Below, piece by piece: positions 42,691 to 53,290 of a stretch of DNA of 64,000 nt. The position numbers and the translations under genes were made by a program. The stretch spans positions 1 through 64,000 of the forward strand of contig JANQMJ010000010.1 of assembly GCA_028280115.1 (NCBI GenBank), in the 5' to 3' direction. The stretch is from Parvularculaceae bacterium. GTDB taxonomy: Bacteria; Pseudomonadota; Alphaproteobacteria; Caulobacterales; Parvularculaceae. Under the pieces are notes generated by a model that worked only from the letters and a program-made list of their open reading frames with translations, did no database searches and was not told where the DNA came from. Every line of letters begins with the position of its first letter. Within the stretch, counting starts at the first letter, position 1.

Positions 42691-44349
42691 CTAAATCCCA
42701 GTTTCACAATGTTCATGACGGGGCGCGGGCCAATTCCCCGGATCAGGACCAAAATCGAATAACACGTCGCCGCATGGCGCCTCACGCAAGCGCGATGGCA
42801 GCGCCGCTCGCACTGCAATGTGCGGCGCATGGTCTCGCAGCTTTTCCTCCACGTCGTCGGGAACGAAATTATCCTTCGCTCCTGTCATGGGAAATCCGTA
42901 GATCTTCCGTAACCACCTTCCAGCGAGCGAAGGATAGAATCCGGCAATCGTATCAGCAAGCGTCGGGACCGCACGGTCTTCCTGGCGAGCGATTAGCGCG
43001 CGTCGATTGTCAACGACGAGTAGATCGCGCTTTTTTAAATCGACGCCTATTGTCTTTGTTCGCGAAGCCAGATGGACGGCAAGCCGTAACGCAACAATTG
43101 CTTCGATATGCGCCTGATCCTCTTCTTGGGTGACCCAAACCCGCGCCGGATCATACTGCATTATCCAATCGTTGTTCTTTCCCTTGAAGAGAATCGGGCC
43201 GGTAACGGCCGCATAATCTTGCGCCAAGACACGCTCCACACGGGGTGGAAAACGCACAAAAACATTGTCCTGCAAGAGCTGCAACACGGTATCCGGCGTA
43301 ACGTTGTTGAGTTCGCTGTAAATCTCCTGATGGTCTTCTTTGTACTCGCCATTCTTATCAACCAAGCATTCCACGATGTCTTTTACGGCAAGAATCAAGA
43401 TTGGTGTGTTGCGGAAATTATTGAGCGTTGAGAACGTTTTGTAAAAGCAGGTATTCGTATACTTTCGCTCGATAGCGCTTTGATGGAACCTTAGGAAAAT
43501 GTCTGGCTGATCCGCATCGTGCATTTCCTGAACGTCCGGACGCCAGTAGAGATCGTGCACTACTTTTTCAGGGTGCCCTGTGTCGCTATCCTCAAATCGG
43601 GACTTCGGCTCCGCCCCGAGCAAGTAATGCACGCCGCCTGCTAAAGAATCGAGTTCAAAGAGCCTTTGTTTTCGGTTCCTCCTTTCACGCCTGCTGGCAA
43701 GCTCGCCATTTTCAAGATACTTTTCAGGCCGCCGAAATTCGTAGATCGGTACGGGAAGAAACTTCTTTAGCACTAGGAAGGGAATGTGCGTTTCCCCGGA
43801 AAAACGCTCAATCTTGCCAGCAACCCTCTTTTTCGCGCAGTGCCTCATCGCCTTGGCCGCAAATTCAGCCCACTGCCGGGCATTGTCTTTGTCAAACTCT
43901 TGTTTGAGAGCGCTATTTGGATTTGAGAGTTTTCTGAGAAACCATCGCACGCACTCGCGAACAAAGAGTTCCAAGAACAGATACGTGAGCACCGATACCG
44001 CTATGAACGCTGGAATAAAGTTTGGAGATTCTTGCGACCCGGACGCAGGCACCGAACCTGATTTGCTTTCGGCAGGCAGACCTATCTGCGCCAACAAAGC
44101 CTCCGCAACCGGCTCCCCAGCAAAGATAGAAAGAAGATAAATTGCAGTGAGCGGGGCCACGCAAAACAGCAGAAAAGTGCTAACTAGAATATACCCATAC
44201 GGATTAATCATTCGACCGTTTTTGGCTTTGTGTCGGAAATTGCGCTTAATGCGGTCCCGCACTCCATAGCCAACGGTAATGACCGTATCATCTGCAGGCG
44301 GGCGCAAGGGCCCCATCGGCAGGTCAATAATTTTTTGGCCGGTTTCCAT
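42691..44349 (-). CDS. Membrane protein with TauD/CAS-like C-terminal domain (possibly degenerate)
   Basis: A 552-residue protein of a family I do not recognise as a whole. The N-terminus has two transmembrane helices (residues about 51-77 and 110-130). The C-terminal half resembles clavaminate-synthase-like Fe(II)/2-oxoglutarate oxygenases: a candidate HPE at 259-261, then QPDIFLRFH, and at the end KKRDLLVVDNRRALIARQ (447-456) followed by GRWLRKIYG, comparable to the family pattern GDLLxxDNRRAVHGR...DRWLxR. The distal iron-binding His (VHGR) is absent here (LIAR), so catalysis may be lost. Base composition looks lower in GC than the neighbours, which suggests recent acquisition. METG at 44349 follows a G-rich ribosome binding region. 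Confidence 0.6.
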   Translation of the reverse strand: METGQKIIDLPMGPLRPPADDTVITVGYGVRDRIKRNFRHKAKNGRMINPYGYILVSTFLLFCVAPLTAIYLLSIFAGEPVAEALLAQIGLPAESKSGSVPASGSQESPNFIPAFIAVSVLTYLFLELFVRECVRWFLRKLSNPNSALKQEFDKDNARQWAEFAAKAMRHCAKKRVAGKIERFSGETHIPFLVLKKFLPVPIYEFRRPEKYLENGELASRRERRNRKQRLFELDSLAGGVHYLLGAEPKSRFEDSDTGHPEKVVHDLYWRPDVQEMHDADQPDIFLRFHQSAIERKYTNTCFYKTFSTLNNFRNTPILILAVKDIVECLVDKNGEYKEDHQEIYSELNNVTPDTVLQLLQDNVFVRFPPRVERVLAQDYAAVTGPILFKGKNNDWIMQYDPARVWVTQEEDQAHIEAIVALRLAVHLASRTKTIGVDLKKRDLLVVDNRRALIARQEDRAVPTLADTIAGFYPSLAGRWLRKIYGFPMTGAKDNFVPDDVEEKLRDHAPHIAVRAALPSRLREAPCGDVLFDFGPDPGNWPAPRHEHCETGI

Positions 44350-44465
44350 GCCCCCCCACAACGCCCCGCTACACGGGTCGAACGATTAGTGGATTAAACC
44401 ATAGGTTGTCTATAGCCGCCGGGTGCCTGTCATTCGCCGGAATCTAGATTTCGTCACCGACCCCT

Positions 44466-44494
44466 CTTGACCGCCGCGCGGCCGCACCCTAAAT
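44466..44494 (+). promoter_or_regulatory. Candidate heat-shock (RpoH) promoter of groESL
   Basis: CTTGACC (44466-44472) and CCTAAAT (44488-44494), with 18 bases between CTTG and CCTAAAT, resemble the alphaproteobacterial RpoH consensus CTTG-N17/18-CYTATNT. The expected start site then falls within the CIRCE element, as is usual for HrcA control. This is an inference from sequence only. Confidence 0.5.
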
Positions 44495-44499
44495 GCCCG

Positions 44500-44526
44500 C
44501 TGGCACTCGATTTCTGAGAGTGCTAA
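44500..44526 (+). promoter_or_regulatory. CIRCE operator (HrcA binding site)
   Basis: CTGGCACTC (44500-44508), nine bases, then GAGTGCTAA (44518-44526): the consensus is TTAGCACTC-N9-GAGTGCTAA, so the right arm is perfect and the left arm has two mismatches. It stands 77 bases before groES and implies HrcA repression that is relieved on heat shock. Confidence 0.9.
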
Positions 44527-44603
44527 CAGGCGGCTCCGGCCGTTGAATTCTTATTTAACAGGTTGTTTTTTCTGTAAAAACTCAACCAAGGGAGACACGT
44601 TCT

Positions 44604-46584
<1,981 letters not shown>

Positions 46585-46612
46585 GCCCGCGAACTTTATA
46601 AGTTGCGTATCG

Positions 46613-46642
46613 GAAGGGCGGCCCGTCAGGGCCGCCCTTTTG
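46613..46642 (+). terminator. groESL rho-independent terminator
   Basis: An 11-bp perfect stem, AAGGGCGGCCC (46614-46624) with GGGCCGCCCTT (46629-46639), loop GTCA, followed by TT. It is located 30 bases beyond the groEL stop. Confidence 0.85.
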
Positions 46643-46821
46643 GCGTTCGGGGAATTCGACGATGCGACCGGAATCGCAGGCGCGACGCCATGATCAACCG
46701 CCTGGATACGTTCATGCCGGATTATGTTCCTGAGTAAGCGGCGCGCGCGCCGCGGCTGAGCGATTTTCCTTGCGCCGCGTCGCGCGCTTCGGCAGGTAGA
46801 GGCGAAACCCCCGCCCGCACC

Positions 46822-47475
46822 ATGACAATAGAATTTGCATACGCGTTCGTGGCCGCCTTCGTCACGCTCTTCATCGTGATCGATCCGATCCTGGTGACGC
46901 CGATTTTTGCGTCGCTGACCAAGGACGACGCGCCGCGCGAAAGACTGCGCGTGGCGTTTTTCGCGGCGGTCTATTCGGCGGGTCTGTTATTGACGTTCGG
47001 TCTCGTCGGAAACGCGACTTTGCATCATCTCGGGGTGAGCCTTGCCGCTTTTCGCGCGGCGATGGGGATCATTCTGTTCATCATGGGCTTCAGGATGTTT
47101 TTCGATCCCGACGGCGAAACGCTGGCGAAAACGCCAGGTCCGAAAGCGTCGGCCCGCGAGAATATCGCGTTTTTTCCGCTCGCCATTCCCATGCTGGCCG
47201 GGCCCGGCGCCATCGCCACAATCATGTTGTTGATGGGACCCGGCGTCGGCTTTGTCGACAAGCTGGCCGCGCTGACCGCGATGGTCTTGGTGCTCGCCAT
47301 CGGCGTCTTCATGATGGCGTTCGCCGGCCGCATCGGCGAAATCCTAGGACGCACGGGCATGAACGCGGTAACGCGCATTCTCGGCATGCTGCTGATGGCT
47401 TTATCGACGCAATATGTCTTCGATGGCGTGCGCGTGGGCATCCTGGAGCAGATCGTTGCCCCTGCAGGCGGCTAG
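46822..47475 (+). CDS. MarC family membrane protein
   Basis: A 217-residue inner-membrane protein with six hydrophobic helices. It belongs to the MarC/NAAT family: FVTLFIVIDPILVTPIFASLT at the N-terminus, FRMFFDPDG in the middle loop, then IAFFPLAIPMLAGPGAIATIMLLMG, which is the signature. MarC itself was once linked to multiple antibiotic resistance but is now of uncertain function; some relatives transport neutral amino acids. Start ATG 46822. The last four bases overlap the stop of the convergent gene on the minus strand. Confidence 0.92.
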   Translation: MTIEFAYAFVAAFVTLFIVIDPILVTPIFASLTKDDAPRERLRVAFFAAVYSAGLLLTFGLVGNATLHHLGVSLAAFRAAMGIILFIMGFRMFFDPDGETLAKTPGPKASARENIAFFPLAIPMLAGPGAIATIMLLMGPGVGFVDKLAALTAMVLVLAIGVFMMAFAGRIGEILGRTGMNAVTRILGMLLMALSTQYVFDGVRVGILEQIVAPAGG

Positions 47476-47903
47476 AACGTTTCGTCGAGCAGCGCTTTTG
47501 TTTCTACAAACCCGCTTGCGCCTGGACTTGCGCCATAGCGCAGCGCGCCGCCGCTAAGCGAGGCGCCGGCCCCGTCCCCAGCGCAGATGAAGCGCGAAAT
47601 CCTGCCCGCATGCGCTTTGCCCTCAGGCTCGCGACACAGCGCTTCCAGGGCGCCGAGCGCACCGTCGCAGGACGCGGCGAGGCTGACGCTCTCCGGCCAG
47701 TCCGCCGCTGAGCGCCAATCGATCCTGCCCACAAGCCGGCTGTCGCAGACCGACCGGGTAAAGGCGACTTCTCTTTTCAGCGAAGCCTCCTCCGCTTCCC
47801 GGGCGCGGAGTTCCTTAAGCGACTGGGCAAACGCTGCGCCTGTCATGCCGGCGAGCGCCGCCAATATCAGCAGGCCGTTGCGTATGATCGTGGTTCCCCG
47901 CAT
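47472..47903 (-). CDS. Exported protein of unknown function
   Basis: A 143-residue protein with a signal peptide (RNGLLILAALAGMTGAAFA, cleavage before QSLKE). The mature part starts with a charged helix (LKELRAREAEEASLKREV) and has four cysteines (SVCDS, ASCDG, LCREP, FICAG) that may form two disulfides. I do not recognise a family. It is convergent with marC (4-base overlap). The gene on its upstream side, at 47989-48927, runs the same way and ends 85 bases before its start, so the two may be cotranscribed. Confidence 0.68.
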   Translation of the reverse strand: MRGTTIIRNGLLILAALAGMTGAAFAQSLKELRAREAEEASLKREVAFTRSVCDSRLVGRIDWRSAADWPESVSLAASCDGALGALEALCREPEGKAHAGRISRFICAGDGAGASLSGGALRYGASPGASGFVETKALLDETF

Positions 47904-47988
47904 TCCGATTATTGTCGCGCATCAATGCGGCCCTTTTGAGACCAGGCGGAATGGAATTCGTCCCGAAAGCCGGCTCGCGGCGAAGCGC

Positions 47989-48927
47989 CTACAGGCTTTC
48001 TTCCAAAAACCGCGTGATCGCGGCCGAGGAAGGCCGGCCGGCGACGTCCCGATCCGGGACATAGCGGATGGTAAGAACGCCGTCGGCGAATTCAACGCCG
48101 GGCTCAAGACTCGCGGCAAAGGATACTTGCTTGATGCGATGCGCGAGTATCCGCGCGCCCGTCGGATCGTCGGCCACGGCTTTAAGGCCTTTGGCCGCGC
48201 GCATGACCGCGTCCGCAAGCACCGCGGCGTCCGGCGTTTCGACGACTGGCGGCGCAGCGTCGGCGAAGCTGGCAAGACCCGCCAGGTCGGGCCCGGGCCT
48301 GACGGCGAGCACGACCGTTTCGACTTGTTCGCCCTGCGGCGCGGGGTTTATGTCAAACTCGATTTGCACGCCGGTCAGTGTGCTGATGATATCCGTCGCC
48401 GCCCGGGCGCGGCGCTGCGCGACGGCGATATCTGCACGGTCCAGACGCAAGCCCGCATCGTCGCCGAAGGACTTGGACGCGGCCAAACCCTGCTCCTCGC
48501 CAGGCCAATGGACCGTCGCGCCGCCGTAAGAGGCGATGCGCAGCATGGTTTGGCCCTGAGCGTTTTTGTAGAAAAGATCGCCGCGCGGCCCGCGCGTCTC
48601 GGTCAGCAAATAAATCTCCGGCGCCGGCCCATCCGGATCGAGCGTGCAGTCGATGCGGGGATCGTCCGGACCGCAAAGAAATTTAACTCGCGCTTCATTG
48701 CTGCGGTTTTCGAACAGAAAAACCCGATTGTCCGAAGCGAGAACATAGCGTTCGGCCTCAACGCGGGCCGTCCGATCAGCCCGGCGCTCACGTTTTTTGC
48801 CGACCAGCGCAGAAAACGGATTCGGCTCCGCAATCACGCCGGCAAGGTCGGCCGGATCGGCCGCCGCGCCGCCGGTCAGAAGCGCCGCGCACAGCGCGGC
48901 CGCTAGATATGCCGCCGTTTTTCTCAT
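47989..48927 (-). CDS. Exported protein, possibly DUF4908
   Basis: A 312-residue protein with a signal peptide (MRKTAAYLAAALCAALLTGGAAA). It is mostly beta-rich: VLASDNRVFLFENRSNEARVKFLCGPDDPRIDC, then EIYLLTETRGPRGDLFYKNAQGQTMLRIASYGGATVHWPGE. There is a cysteine pair (LCGPDDPRIDC) near residues 85-95. The length and pattern recall the alphaproteobacterial DUF4908 family, but I am not sure of it. The ATG at 48927 (MRKTAAYL) is chosen because the signal peptide begins there; the frame continues upstream into the phbB gene. Function unknown. Confidence 0.7.
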   Translation of the reverse strand: MRKTAAYLAAALCAALLTGGAAADPADLAGVIAEPNPFSALVGKKRERRADRTARVEAERYVLASDNRVFLFENRSNEARVKFLCGPDDPRIDCTLDPDGPAPEIYLLTETRGPRGDLFYKNAQGQTMLRIASYGGATVHWPGEEQGLAASKSFGDDAGLRLDRADIAVAQRRARAATDIISTLTGVQIEFDINPAPQGEQVETVVLAVRPGPDLAGLASFADAAPPVVETPDAAVLADAVMRAAKGLKAVADDPTGARILAHRIKQVSFAASLEPGVEFADGVLTIRYVPDRDVAGRPSSAAITRFLEESL

Positions 48928-49030
48928 CTTCCTGTCATGCCGGGACGAATTTCCCGCCGGCATAGTACAACACGGCAATTTGGTGAAAAAAGGGCTTCGT
49001 TGCGCGCAGCCTTTCGCCGGATATGGCCGG

Positions 49031-49756
49031 TCAAGCGGCGATATATTGCCCGCCATTGGCGGTCAGCACCGCGCCGGTGATGAACCCGGCCTTATCGTCG
49101 GCGAGAAAGGCGACGCAGTCGGCGATCTCCTCCGCCTTGCCAAGCCGGCCCACGGGTATCTGGGCGACAATCGACTGCAGCACCTTGTCGTCGACCTTGG
49201 CGACCATATCGGTTTCGATATAGCCCGGCGCGACGACGTTGACGGTGATGCCCTTGCGGGCCCCTTCCTGCGCCAGCGCTCGCGTGAAACCGATCTTGCC
49301 GGCCTTGGCGGCGGAGTAGTTGACCTGGCCGATCTGACCCTTCTGGCCGTTGACCGAGGAGATGTTGATGATGCGTCCGAATCCGCGCTCGCGCATGCCC
49401 GGGTAGACCTGATGTGTCATGTAGAAAACGGAATCGAAATCGGTGCGTATAACGTCGCGCCATTGTTCCCGCGTCATCTTGTGAAAAAACGCATCGCGGA
49501 TGATGCCGGCGTTGTTCACAAGTATGTCCGTCGGACCCTGCATCGCTTCGACTTCCGCAACGCCCGCCTCGCAGGCGTCGTAATCGCCCACATCCCATTT
49601 ATAAACGTCTATACCGGTCTCGTCTTTGAACTGCGCGGCAATTTCGTCATTGCCCGCATAAGTCGCCGAGACATCACAGCCTTTTTCTTTAAGGGCGATC
49701 GATATGGCGCGTCCGATGCCGCGCGTGCCGCCGGTGACGATGGCGTTTCTGATCAT
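49031..49756 (-). CDS. phbB: Acetoacetyl-CoA reductase
   Basis: A 241-residue SDR that reduces acetoacetyl-CoA to (R)-3-hydroxybutyryl-CoA, the second step of polyhydroxybutyrate synthesis. The NADPH-binding TGGTRGIG, the PHB-reductase-type GNDEIAAQF, NNAGIIRDAFFHKM, and the catalytic YSAAKAG are all present, and the C-terminus is VLTANGGQYIAA. This is typical of PhbB/PhaB rather than FabG. It is followed on its upstream side by a destroyed phaA. Start ATG 49756 with GGGAGAAACG upstream. Confidence 0.92.
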   Translation of the reverse strand: MIRNAIVTGGTRGIGRAISIALKEKGCDVSATYAGNDEIAAQFKDETGIDVYKWDVGDYDACEAGVAEVEAMQGPTDILVNNAGIIRDAFFHKMTREQWRDVIRTDFDSVFYMTHQVYPGMRERGFGRIINISSVNGQKGQIGQVNYSAAKAGKIGFTRALAQEGARKGITVNVVAPGYIETDMVAKVDDKVLQSIVAQIPVGRLGKAEEIADCVAFLADDKAGFITGAVLTANGGQYIAA

Positions 49757-49786
49757 GATCGTTTCTCCCGAGTAAGCGCCGGCCGA

Positions 49787-50258
49787 TCAGCCAGCTTTGA
49801 TTGATTCCGCTCGTTCCCATACCGCAATCAGGTCAGCGTAAAACGCATGTGGCGACGCTGCGAACAGCGTCGCAGACTCCTTGGATTTGCCCGACCGTTT
49901 CATCTCATAAAGCACCGTCGTCAAAATCTGCGCGCCCGATGCGCCGGCCGGATGGCCAGGGCGATCGCGCTGCTATCGACGTTTGCCTTGTTCGCGTCCC
50001 AGTCGCGTTTCTTGCCGAGGGCGACCGATTGGGCGGCGAACGCGTCATTGGCCTTGATTAGATCAACGCCGTCAAGTGACCGGCTGGACTTTTCCAGCGC
50101 TTGGCGGGCCTGAAGGGCATGTCCCATGATGATTTCGTAAGATCCTCAACGGCGATGCCAGCATTCGAGCAGCGCAAAGGGCGGTCTCCCCCGTCAAACC
50201 CGCCGGCAAAACGGCCGATTGCCGTGCTCGCCGCAGAGACAAACACCGCGGCGCTCAC
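49787..50258 (-). pseudogene. phaA: phaA (acetyl-CoA acetyltransferase) relic
   Basis: Reading leftward from GTG 50258, which still has a strong GAGGAGGAG ribosome site, the thiolase N-terminus is recognisable (AAVFVSAASTAIGRFAGG, then AGIAVEDL). At about 50135 one base is missing (ACGAA for ACGGAA), and the frame shifts into IIMGHALQA. There a large part of the protein, including the catalytic Cys region, has been deleted: the sequence continues directly with RQALEKSSRSLDGVDLIKAN and DAFAAQSVALGKK. A second single-base loss (CTGGCCAT for CTGGGCCAT) at about 49950 shifts the frame again into ASGAQILTTVLYEMKRSGKS. The tail no longer resembles thiolase. Confidence 0.85.
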
Positions 50259-50502
50259 AAGCTCTCCTCCTCGATTTTCGCCGCATTTTTGCGGTTTGAC
50301 CCAGCGTTTCGCGGTCAAAACGAGCGAAGCGTTCGATTTATCAAGAGGTTACGCCTCACCACCGGGCGCGGAATGCGTAGGCAAAATGGATTTTCATGCT
50401 ATAGCAGGATTAGCACGCGCAAAAAAGGGGGGTGCGCCGCAACAACGATCCGGCGGGACCGCAGCCAATCGAGCGCCGGACGAACTCGGGAGAGATTGTC
50501 AC

Positions 50503-51138
50503 ATGACTGACAAAGACGCCAAGGCGCGAAAGAACGGCTCTGCCGGCGAGGCCACGGTCATAAAGAAATACGCCAACCGCCGCCTCTACAACACCGCCAC
50601 CAGTTCCTATGTCACGCTCGATTTTCTTGCAGACATGGTCAAGAACGGCGATGATTTCGTCGTCTACGACGCCAAGACGGGCGAAGACATCACCCATTCC
50701 GTACTGACGCAGATTATTTTCGAAGAGGAAAGCAAGGGGCAAAATCTTTTGCCGATTCAGTTTCTGCGCCAGCTCATCAAATTCTACGGCGACAGCCTGC
50801 AGAACTTCGTGCCGTCCTATTTGGAAATGAGCATGGACGCGTTTTCACGCAATCAGGAAGAGCTGCGTCAGCGCATGCGCGACACCTTCGGCGCCGCGCC
50901 TGGCTACGCCGTGTTCGAAGAAAGCGTTCGCCAGAACATGGAGCTGTACAACCAGGCGATGAAAATGTTTTCGCCGGTCGGCAGCATGTACGCGCCGAAA
51001 TCAGACCGCACTGAAAATGCGGCCGCCGCGGGCGACGAAATCGACGAGCTGAAATCGCAGCTCGCAGCGCTTCAGAAAAAACTCGAAAAGCTTGAAGAAA
51101 AAGCGCCCGAAACGCCGCGCGGTCGCGCTCAGGACTAG
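50503..51138 (+). CDS. phaR: Polyhydroxyalkanoate synthesis repressor PhaR
   Basis: A 211-residue PhaR. The N-terminal DNA-binding domain is diagnostic: IKKYANRRLYNTATSSYVTLDFLADMVKNGDDFVVYDAKTGEDIT, followed by the PHB-accumulation regulatory segments LLPIQFLRQLIKFYGDSLQNFVPSYLEMSMDAFSRNQE. The C-terminus is a charged coiled coil. PhaR represses phasin and PHA genes and binds PHB granules. ATG 50503 is preceded by GGGAGAG. An open frame extends upstream through the phaA relic but is not part of the gene. The stop overlaps the convergent GGDEF/EAL gene by four bases. Confidence 0.94.
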   Translation: MTDKDAKARKNGSAGEATVIKKYANRRLYNTATSSYVTLDFLADMVKNGDDFVVYDAKTGEDITHSVLTQIIFEEESKGQNLLPIQFLRQLIKFYGDSLQNFVPSYLEMSMDAFSRNQEELRQRMRDTFGAAPGYAVFEESVRQNMELYNQAMKMFSPVGSMYAPKSDRTENAAAAGDEIDELKSQLAALQKKLEKLEEKAPETPRGRAQD

Positions 51139-52913
51139 TATCGGCCGCTCCGGCCCAACAGATCGTTCGGCGCGCCGTCCGGCAGCCAGTCCGGATTGGT
51201 TTCCGGCTTGCCGATGAGATAGCCCTGCAGAAAGTCGACGCCGAGACCTTTCAAGAGCATGGCGTCGGCTTCGTTATCGACCCATTCGGCGACGGTTTTC
51301 ATGCCGAAATTGCGCGCAAGATCGAGCAATGTGCGGACAAAAAGCTGGTTTTCACGCGACGATGAAACGCCGGTGACGAACGACCCGTCGATCTTCAGGA
51401 TATCGATGTCCATCGCCTTTAGATTTCGGAACGACGTATAGCCGGCGCCGAAATCGTCGATGCCGAACGAACAGCCTATCTTTTTGATCTCGGAGACGAA
51501 TTCGATTGAGGCGTCGATCGCGTCGATGACCTGGGTTTCGGTCAATTCGACGGTGATCCTTTTCGCGAGCGCCTGGTTTGCCCGCAGATGAGAGATATAC
51601 CCCTCAGCCCAGACGAAATCCTTCACCGTCTCCATGGAGATGTTGACGTTAAGATGAATGTCGGGACAAAGCGTCAGCGTATTGGTGGCGAGTTCCAGAA
51701 CCCGACGGTCAAGCAAATGGACGAGACCGAGGCGCTCGGCGACCGGAATGAACTCAGGCGCGGGAATTTCCTTGCCGTCTTCGCTTCGCATGCGAATGAG
51801 GCACTCGTATTTTTGCGCCGCCTCGCCCAGGTCGGTGACGATCGGCTGAAACGCGAGGCGCACCCGGCGTTCATTGAGCGCTGTCAGAATGACATCCGAC
51901 ATGTGCGTATTCCGGCGGCGCATGGTGACGATATCGGTCTTTTCCGAAAACGCGGCCCAGTTGGATTTGCCAAGACGCTTGGCGGCGTCGAGCGCGGCTT
52001 CCGCGCGCGTCATCGCGACATTAACGTCGTCCGCATGGTCCGGAATATTCACAGCGCCGACACAGATCGACGCCGCAACGCCGCCCTTCTTGGTTTCAAT
52101 GACGCTTTCGCGCACGACGTTCATCAGGCGGGTGCACAGCGCACGCATACTTTCTGCATTGCAGCTGTCCACGACGATGCCGAATTTCGTGCCGGCGACG
52201 CGGCCGATGAAATCATCGGAACCAAGCTCCACCGCCAGCCGCTGTGAAATCTCAAAGATCACCTTGTCGGCGGCCTCAAAGCCAAAATCCGCATTCACGG
52301 CGCCAAGATCGTCAATGCCGGCGAGCAAATAGGTGCTGGTCCGCCCTTCGGCGATCGATTTGCGAATGGTGGCGCCGAGCGAATGGCGCAAGTGGACGCG
52401 ATTTAGAAGTCCCGTCAATTCATCCTTGGTCGCCAGCCACGCCATGCGCCTTTCGCGCTGTTTCTGATTTTCAACCGAACGAATGACGCTGATCATGCGT
52501 TTGTTGTCGCCCGCGCCGATCCACCCGCCTCGCTCTTCGACCCAGTGCGTGCCGCCGTCGTCGCGGCGCAGCTTGAACTGGCAGCAATAGCTTTGCGTCT
52601 TCCCCGAAAAGGCGGCGGCGCGCGCGCTATCGGCTTCGCCGTCGATGCATGCATTGAAGTCTGCAAGGGTGGATATCTTCCGGGCGTCGGCAACGCCGAG
52701 GATGCGCGCTGCGGCGTCCTCGTCCGACCACAGGAGCTGGTTTTGGGCGGGGTCGAACTCGAACATGGTCTGCAAAGCGCTGTCGGCGCTGGAATCGGCG
52801 TATTGATCGCTAACGCTGGCCAGACCGGTCGAGGCAGACGTCGGCCGCGACTGGTTCTCAGCCGCGGCGACATTTGACTTTTCGCCGAGAAGTGCCTTGG
52901 CGTTTTCGACCAT
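51135..52913 (-). CDS. GGDEF/EAL protein, probable c-di-GMP phosphodiesterase
   Basis: A 592-residue soluble protein. Residues about 45-150 form a PAS-like sensory domain, then a GGDEF-type domain (LTGLLNRVHLRHSLG), whose active site is degenerate (RVAGTKFG for RxGGDEF), then an EAL domain. The EAL catalytic residues are preserved: Glu in KYECLIRM, NVNIS, ELTETQVID, GIDDFGAGYTSF, LKIDGSFV, and FLQGYLIGKP. It is likely to hydrolyse c-di-GMP, with the GGDEF part regulating it. The protein lacks a membrane segment. It is convergent with phaR and divergent from a weak small open frame at 53018. Confidence 0.9.
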   Translation of the reverse strand: MVENAKALLGEKSNVAAAENQSRPTSASTGLASVSDQYADSSADSALQTMFEFDPAQNQLLWSDEDAAARILGVADARKISTLADFNACIDGEADSARAAAFSGKTQSYCCQFKLRRDDGGTHWVEERGGWIGAGDNKRMISVIRSVENQKQRERRMAWLATKDELTGLLNRVHLRHSLGATIRKSIAEGRTSTYLLAGIDDLGAVNADFGFEAADKVIFEISQRLAVELGSDDFIGRVAGTKFGIVVDSCNAESMRALCTRLMNVVRESVIETKKGGVAASICVGAVNIPDHADDVNVAMTRAEAALDAAKRLGKSNWAAFSEKTDIVTMRRRNTHMSDVILTALNERRVRLAFQPIVTDLGEAAQKYECLIRMRSEDGKEIPAPEFIPVAERLGLVHLLDRRVLELATNTLTLCPDIHLNVNISMETVKDFVWAEGYISHLRANQALAKRITVELTETQVIDAIDASIEFVSEIKKIGCSFGIDDFGAGYTSFRNLKAMDIDILKIDGSFVTGVSSSRENQLFVRTLLDLARNFGMKTVAEWVDNEADAMLLKGLGVDFLQGYLIGKPETNPDWLPDGAPNDLLGRSGRY

Positions 52914-53017
52914 TAGACTCGCTCGCTCCGTCGCCGGGAGACCTTATCCTCGCAGCCGTAAATAAAATTTGAAGCTTTTCGCCCCCGGCGCGGCGCGGTT
53001 CTTGCCGCCGAACACGC

Positions 53018-53275
53018 GTGAAACCGATTGTTAACCTCCCGGCGCTGCGTCCTGTCTCGACGCGAGTGACCTACGCGCCCGGAACGCGGCGCGGCGCGGC
53101 GCAGGCGCACAAAACCGCGCCGGCGCGGGGACCGATCCCCCATGCCGCGCGCACTGTCGCAATCTGGCACAGACCGGGCGACCTTTCTTCTGAATACGAT
53201 GCGGCCCGCGCCTATGCACGGGCCAAACATTCGGGGGAAACAGCCCCCGGCGCGATCATTGATCTGTGGGCGTGA
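53018..53275 (+). CDS. Small possible gene, weakly supported
   Basis: An 85-residue open frame starting at GTG 53018, divergent from the GGDEF/EAL gene. The C-terminal half (ARTVAIWHRPGDLSSEYDAARAYAR) looks protein-like, but there is no clear ribosome binding site and no recognisable family. The interval between the flanking genes (52914-53290, 377 bases) is otherwise empty. Confidence 0.35.
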   Translation: MKPIVNLPALRPVSTRVTYAPGTRRGAAQAHKTAPARGPIPHAARTVAIWHRPGDLSSEYDAARAYARAKHSGETAPGAIIDLWA

Positions 53276-53290
53276 CCCGGCGCCGATTTC

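Noticed and set aside
50101..50502. Long upstream extension of phaR
   Set aside because: The open frame passes through the phaA relic in antisense; the real start at 50503 has GGGAGAG and begins the known domain.
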